From contig JBBKWF010000012.1 of assembly GCA_037968815.1 (NCBI GenBank), positions 1 to 64,000 of the forward strand: a DNA stretch of 64,000 bases, given 5' to 3'. Below the pieces are notes generated by a model that saw only the letters and a program-made list of their open reading frames with translations, was not told the origin of the DNA and searched no databases. Within the stretch, counting starts at the first letter, position 1, and every line of letters begins with the position of its first letter. A program made the position numbers and the translations under genes. Positions 61,001 through 64,000 of this stretch are shown in pieces. Source of the DNA: Pseudopedobacter sp037968815. Its GTDB lineage: Bacteria > Bacteroidota > Bacteroidia > Sphingobacteriales > Sphingobacteriaceae.

Positions 61001-61191
61001 GAATGGAAAAAGATGGAATGAAGAAGATTTTTGATATGTACGGAAGGTTGCACCAAGATGTTGAAGGTAGCGGTATAGGCTTGTATCTTGCCAAAAAAAT
61101 TGTTGATGCTGCCGGTGGTGACATTGAAGTGGAAAGTACATTAGGACAAGGAAGCAAGTTTACCATTCTATTTAAGACCCCACACTCCTAA
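58015..61191 (+). CDS. CheB-CheR-PAS-histidine kinase hybrid
   Basis: A 1058-residue signalling protein. CheB methylesterase (1-190) has Ser15 (GASAGG), His41 (QHLS) and Asp132 (GSDGTEG). CheR methyltransferase (about 200-465) has RDPEAF and WVAGCATGEEVYT for SAM binding. A coiled coil follows (about 640-710, many ENMQS/EEMQS heptads), then a PAS domain (about 712-818). The histidine kinase has His850 in SHDLLAPLG and ATPase motifs NLISNAIKF, DNGKGM and GSGIGLYLAKKIV at the C-terminus. No receiver domain is fused. No chemoreceptors are adjacent, so it probably uses the methylation domains as a sensory scaffold. Co-oriented with the broken GAF gene 116 bases upstream. Confidence 0.9.
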   Translation: MKPKEPHYIIAIGASAGGMDEINSFFDHTPLDGVAYIIIQHLSADFKSRMVELLARHSKLEIKEAQNTEEVYTNHVYLIPNDKYMTIKDGRLLLTDKKLKGPHLTINNFFNSLAVDCGPKAIGVILSGLGSDGTEGIKAIKKVGGMIIARNPETSQYASMPLQAINTGMVDFILEPELMPMAIEDYVKNKTKILTESDDEKSLAAIVELIKQKTPLDFSEYKHSTILRRTKRRATHSNFSNLGAYLEYLKDTPKEISELSKEFLISVTSFFRDPEAFETIKENILPALLNKLLPEEELKIWVAGCATGEEVYTFAILIAEQLKGNRKDNVVKIFATDIDTLAMDHASKGVYSATTTKNIPSVLLDKYFLKEGDHYKVKPIIRKMVIFAHHDLSKNPPYCNMHLISCRNMLIYLTPLLQKKIFSMLLFGLRKDGYLFLGSSENPMPIISDLEVVNKKWKIYKNIKAKTTSSFASFTMPELLEVKQLPHSYLSNEPAKIMGHTLAEMMNLQLAKELNYLTICVDENNQVIKSYGDTKRYLLQENFNSNLSELLPGSIAIAFNNLSTSARKSNKKESVGGIMVKDGDKVLNVKMSVVPLIDKKGMSKILMVIFTSDHEIATEDKALLFDENVFHDKYTENLEEELKDIREKLQVTYEQLDASNENMQSFNEELISANEEMQSTNEEMQSVNEELHTINADYQIKNKELLEINDDLNNYFRSNINGQLFINKDLKLMKFSPGAVQQINLMESDIGRPISHISTNIKFESIIDDVKEVLKKGSLISKEIETHNGKWYQMMIMPYLKQADDKINGAIITFNDVSALKQAQTELDSKNKSLIRINKDLDHFIHAASHDLLAPLGNIETSINVMNHIALSDEKLIDILNIINNSIKNFRLLITDISVISKIEGEMVKMELVDINELLDNVEWSLKDKIELSGTVIKREIEIEKIWFSKKNLRSILFNLISNAIKFKGENNPEIIIQTLTSSGETILSVQDNGKGMEKDGMKKIFDMYGRLHQDVEGSGIGLYLAKKIVDAAGGDIEVESTLGQGSKFTILFKTPHS

Positions 61192-61321
61192 TTGATAATT
61201 TAATTTTTTGTTTTTTATTATTCATTCGAATAATTGTACTTATGTAGCGAATGAAACGGAAAGGAAATACAAAAAGGTAATATAAATTAAAAGATAGTTT
61301 ATAAGGATCCGATATTCTGTT

Positions 61322-62230
61322 TTAGCTCTCAATAGGAATGTTAAATTCCCAAATTTTTACAAACTTATCATCGCCAACAGATAATAAGTACTTACCATCA
61401 TTACTCCATGAAATATCATTCACTGATAATATATGACCTTCTTTTGCTTTATCGATACTCAATACTTTAAATAAAGAACAATCTCCTTCTCTCCAGATTT
61501 TTATAGATTTATCTCTACTTGCAGTAGCAAAAAAGGGAAGGGTCGGATGAAAAACTATCTCATAGATAGCAAAAAGGTGTGCAGGGAATTTTTGTAAAAG
61601 CGACCAATCATAAGTATTATAGCTATTTAAATGTGCATCTCTTCCTCCAGTAATCAATTTAGAACCATCAGGTGAAAAACTCGCAGACCCAACGCCATTT
61701 GGATGAGCTTGAAACTCTTGGATTAAGGTGAAGTCGTCTAGGTTATAGATTCGGACTTTTTCATCGTTTGAAACACTTCCCAGCAGATTTGATTTTTCGT
61801 GGGTTGCAACGGAGCGTACTTTAGCGTTGCCAGACTGAAATTGATGAACGAGTTGATTATCTGTAGTAGAAAGAATAAAAATTAACCCTTTTTCTGTAGT
61901 GCAAATTAACTCTTCCTTGCTTGGAATATATTTCAAACAGAATATTGCAGATCCTAAACTAAGTGTTGTTTTTACAGCAGTAGTTTCTAAATCAAAAATT
62001 AATAGATTTCCGTCATTACAGCCTGCATATAATAGGTTAAGCTCTGGTGCAATTTCTAATGTATAAACAGTACGTTGAACATTTTTAAATACCCTATTAT
62101 GTGATTTTGTAGCTAAATCCCATTCTACAATTCCTTTATCATTACCGGCGGTGTAAAACACTGCTTCGGTTGGGTGACTAATTACAGCATAAATAGGGTT
62201 ACTGTGTCCAGATAGGGTAGTAGCTTTCAT
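61322..62230 (-). CDS. WD40-repeat beta-propeller protein
   Basis: A 302-residue protein made of about seven WD40 repeats that should fold into one propeller, a scaffold for protein interactions. Repeats are visible as GHSNPIYAVISHPTEAV, AHPNGVGSASFSPDGSKLITGGRDAH, AHLFAIYEIVFHPTLPFFATASRDKSIKIW and LSVNDISWSNDGKYLLSVGDDKFVKIW (the longer ones span more than 20 residues and are given by their cores GVGSASFSPDG, YEIVFHP and NDISWSNDG). There is no signal peptide and no enzymatic domain. It ends the window's his-operon side, separated from hisIE by 73 bases on the same strand. Confidence 0.85.
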   Translation of the reverse strand: MKATTLSGHSNPIYAVISHPTEAVFYTAGNDKGIVEWDLATKSHNRVFKNVQRTVYTLEIAPELNLLYAGCNDGNLLIFDLETTAVKTTLSLGSAIFCLKYIPSKEELICTTEKGLIFILSTTDNQLVHQFQSGNAKVRSVATHEKSNLLGSVSNDEKVRIYNLDDFTLIQEFQAHPNGVGSASFSPDGSKLITGGRDAHLNSYNTYDWSLLQKFPAHLFAIYEIVFHPTLPFFATASRDKSIKIWREGDCSLFKVLSIDKAKEGHILSVNDISWSNDGKYLLSVGDDKFVKIWEFNIPIES

Positions 62231-62303
62231 TGTCGAATGTTTTTTGCTTCTGAAAGGTGCTGGGTTGTAATATTAAGCCCGCTCGGCAACTCAAGTAAAA
62301 TAA

Positions 62304-62891
62304 TTATTTATGACGAGACTCTAAGTTTTTAGCGATATCACTTAAAGACAAACCTTTTTCTTTAAGTAAAACTAAAAGGTGGAATACCAAATCAGAAGAC
62401 TCACCTATCAAGTCAGCTTCAGTTTCTGCCAAAGCGGCTATAACCGTTTCAACACCTTCTTCACCAACTTTTTGGGCAATTTTATTTAGTCCTTTTTCTC
62501 TTAAGCTGTTTACATAAGATTTAGCCGTTGGATTTTCATATCGGTCAGTGATGATATTCTCCAACTCAAAAATAAAGTTTTGATTATAACTAGTGTTGAA
62601 ACAGCTACGAGTACCTTTGTGACAAGTTGGGCCCACAGGTTTAGCTTTAATCAGTAGGGTGTCGTTATCACAGTCTAAGCTAATGGATTTTACATGAAGA
62701 AAATTACCACTTTCTTCGCCCTTGGTCCACAAACGATTTTTTGTGCGAGAGAAAAAGGTTACTTTTTGCTCTAGCTCTGTTTTTTGGTAGGCTTCTTCGT
62801 TCATGTAGCCCAACATCAAAACTTCTAAGGTTTGTTCATCCTGAATGATTACGGGTACTAATCCGTTACTTTTTGTAAAATCTATATTCAC
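62304..62891 (-). CDS. hisIE: Bifunctional phosphoribosyl-AMP cyclohydrolase/phosphoribosyl-ATP pyrophosphatase
   Basis: Carries out steps two and three of histidine synthesis. The 195 residues contain an N-terminal HisI domain (1-105) with LGYMNEEAYQKT, FFSRTKNRLWTKGE and CDNDTLL, DxD metal ligands and Cys residues (CHKGTRSCF), then a HisE domain (about 110-195) with KSYVNSLREKGLNKIAQKVGEE and EADLIGESSDLVFHL for Mg-PRATP binding. The start is GTG at 62891. It lies 2 bases after the toxin gene and is the last his gene, at the 3' end of the operon that continues off the right edge. Confidence 0.94.
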   Translation of the reverse strand: MNIDFTKSNGLVPVIIQDEQTLEVLMLGYMNEEAYQKTELEQKVTFFSRTKNRLWTKGEESGNFLHVKSISLDCDNDTLLIKAKPVGPTCHKGTRSCFNTSYNQNFIFELENIITDRYENPTAKSYVNSLREKGLNKIAQKVGEEGVETVIAALAETEADLIGESSDLVFHLLVLLKEKGLSLSDIAKNLESRHK

Positions 62892-62893
62892 TA

Positions 62894-63193
62894 TTATTCG
62901 AATTTTAATTTATTAGGGTTTTGGCGTGTATCAAAAACCCTTAATATGTAAACTGTGTCAGCTGTATGAGAATATATCATACTATTTTGTTTAGAAATAA
63001 CACACTTCCTAACCTTTTGCTTTTTATAAATGATGGGATATAATTTGGGCGTTTTAGAAACTATGTTAACATGGTATTCAGTATCTTTCAAGAATTTACT
63101 AGCGATTTCTAAACTCCATTCTGAAATTAGATAATTGATAATCATCGATAAATCGTTTTCAGATTCCGGTGACCATACAATATTCCTAACCAT
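62894..63193 (-). CDS. ParE/RelE-family toxin
   Basis: A 99-residue member of the RelE/ParE superfamily, which poisons DNA gyrase (ParE) or cuts mRNA at the ribosome (RelE). The pattern fits ParE: VRNIVWSPESENDLSMIINYL (opening W/S....L....YL), EIASKFLKDTEYHV, the central KLYPIIYKKQKVRKCVISK, and YILRVFDTRQNP at the end. It overlaps the antitoxin gene by 8 bases, the usual toxin-antitoxin layout. Located between hisF/antitoxin and hisIE, so it is co-transcribed with histidine genes. Confidence 0.85.
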   Translation of the reverse strand: MVRNIVWSPESENDLSMIINYLISEWSLEIASKFLKDTEYHVNIVSKTPKLYPIIYKKQKVRKCVISKQNSMIYSHTADTVYILRVFDTRQNPNKLKFE

Positions 63194-63419
63194 TTAGCAA
63201 CTTATTCATTTTTAATATAACTTCTGAATGTGGGATACCTTTCCCAGCATTAATCGAATCAATCGCATCAAGAATCCCATCCCTCTGCGTTTCTGTGAGT
63301 CTATCCCATTCTTCTTCATCCGAAGAGGTATTAGAAATAGAAATTAGATTTAAGTCTGCCAAGTTTTGCAATAACTTTTTAGCTTTTGGATTAATGATTT
63401 CTATTGTTAACGATTCCAT
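63186..63419 (-). CDS. Antitoxin of the ParE-type pair
   Basis: A 77-residue antitoxin. The N-terminus SLTIEIINPKAKKLLQNLADLNLISI is a pattern common in Bacteroidota antitoxins of ParE-like toxins (given by its cores LTIEIINPKAKKLL and LADLNLISI). The acidic middle (SSDEEEWDRLTETQRDGILDAIDSI) should fold on toxin binding, and GKGIPHSEVILKMNKLLNG is the C-terminal arm. It has no clear DNA-binding domain, so autoregulation is uncertain. It lies 17 bases after hisF and overlaps the toxin gene by 8 bases. Confidence 0.75.
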   Translation of the reverse strand: MESLTIEIINPKAKKLLQNLADLNLISISNTSSDEEEWDRLTETQRDGILDAIDSINAGKGIPHSEVILKMNKLLNG

Positions 63420-63436
63420 AAATTAAAGGTAAACAA

Positions 63437-64000
63437 TTAAAGCCTTATTTCTATTTGCTGATTTTTTAATATTTGCTTCAATTCTGGGATTAATATCTCT
63501 CCATAATGGAATACAGAAGCTGCTAATGCTGCGTCTACATCCGTTTTTTGGAAAACGTCTATAAAGTCCTCACAACAACCAGCACCACCAGAAGCGATAA
63601 CAGGAATAGTAACCATATCGTTAATCTGTTTTAACAATATATTATCAAACCCTGATTTTGTACCGTCTTTATCCATTGAAGTCAATAGTATTTCCCCTGC
63701 ACCACGTTCTTCCGCTTCTTTTATCCAGTGCTGTGTTTGCAGTTCTGTTGCTATTCTTCCGCCGTTAAGGTGTACAAAATCCCCATGAGGTAAATTCTTG
63801 GTATCAACAGCTAAAACCACAAACTGAACGCCAAATGCTTTAGCTAAGTCATCAATTAGTTTTGGGTTTCTCACTGCTGCAGAGTTGATGGAGATTTTAT
63901 CCGCACCTGCATTTAGCAGAGCTTCTGCGTCTTTAAGTTCGCTAATTCCACCACCAATTGTAAAGGGAATATTGATTTGCCTTGCAACAGACTTTACCAT
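63437..64000 (-). CDS. hisF: Imidazole glycerol phosphate synthase subunit HisF (partial)
   Basis: Cyclase subunit that with HisH makes imidazole glycerol phosphate and AICAR in histidine synthesis. The window holds the C-terminal 187 residues; the N-terminal part, including the first catalytic Asp, lies past the right edge. The TIM-barrel is recognised by IPFTIGGGISELKDAEALL, GADKISINSAAVRNP, VVLAVDTKN (the second catalytic Asp) and LLTSMDKDGTKSGFD, ending VIASGGAGCCEDF. hisA and the remaining his genes should lie to the right. Confidence 0.94.
   Translation of the reverse strand: MVKSVARQINIPFTIGGGISELKDAEALLNAGADKISINSAAVRNPKLIDDLAKAFGVQFVVLAVDTKNLPHGDFVHLNGGRIATELQTQHWIKEAEERGAGEILLTSMDKDGTKSGFDNILLKQINDMVTIPVIASGGAGCCEDFIDVFQKTDVDAALAASVFHYGEILIPELKQILKNQQIEIRL

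Noticed and set aside
1..64000. tRNA, rRNA or CRISPR array
   Set aside because: No cloverleaf, ribosomal signature or regularly spaced direct repeats were seen on either strand.

Overview
The window is a 64 kb chromosomal segment from an AT-rich Bacteroidota, most likely a Sphingobacteriaceae member close to Pedobacter. The evidence is a PorP/SprF protein next to a giant PKD protein with a type IX secretion C-terminal domain, LptD and MCE envelope genes, a Rho with a long charged insert, DUF2851 and DUF6122 proteins, several TTG starts (MCE protein, LptD, PhoH), and TAnnTTTG-type promoter boxes. No rRNA, tRNA, CRISPR array, prophage or intact insertion sequence was seen. Most of the window is core metabolism and envelope biology, with a few accessory islands.

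Layout. 0.1-2.2 kb: a tiny lipoprotein, then an ECF sigma factor followed by a membrane-spanning trypsin-like protease. 2.6-8.9 kb: sppA, folK with an HPt protein, purS-pssA, rho and pyrF. 9.2-14.8 kb: DUF2851 with a PspC-like protein, a START-like protein, a glutaryl-CoA-type dehydrogenase, folB and a GlcD-type oxidase, plus two copies of a palindromic intergenic repeat. 14.9-20.6 kb: a copper ATPase, an orphan ketosynthase with a DUF6122 protein, a DUF1801 protein and an esterase lipoprotein. 20.7-27.2 kb: an acetyltransferase, an MCE-amidase operon, lptD and cinA. 27.3-30.5 kb: an orphan E2 acyltransferase, an Spy-like protein, and a divergent pair of an S24 repressor and an inactive-looking GIY-YIG protein with a palindromic operator candidate between them. 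30.6-37.1 kb: a T9SS-type PKD adhesin, its PorP partner, and a three-gene operon of a beta-barrel and two LVIVD-like lipoproteins. 37.4-49.9 kb: a CHAD-like protein, a beta-CASP nuclease, an ABC exporter, a DUF62 protein, phoH, purC, STAS, rnz, lysC-lysA and gmhB. 50.3-56.3 kb: gltB-gltD. 56.3-61.2 kb: decayed sequence, a GAF-PAS-DHp gene interrupted by one amber codon, and a CheB-CheR-PAS-histidine kinase hybrid. 61.3-64 kb: a WD40 protein and the end of the histidine operon, which carries a ParE-type toxin-antitoxin pair between hisF and hisIE.

How the genes work together. Envelope construction recurs: SppA, PssA, LptD, MCE, amidase, GmhB, ABC exporter and the T9SS pair. Nucleotide, folate, lysine, glutamate and histidine synthesis genes are spread among short operons. 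The most notable arrangements are the sigma factor with a predicted anti-sigma/protease fusion, the repressor/dead-nuclease pair with a shared operator, the signalling gene broken by a Trp-to-stop change, and the toxin-antitoxin module embedded in the his operon. All functions are assigned by reading motifs; no database search was run.
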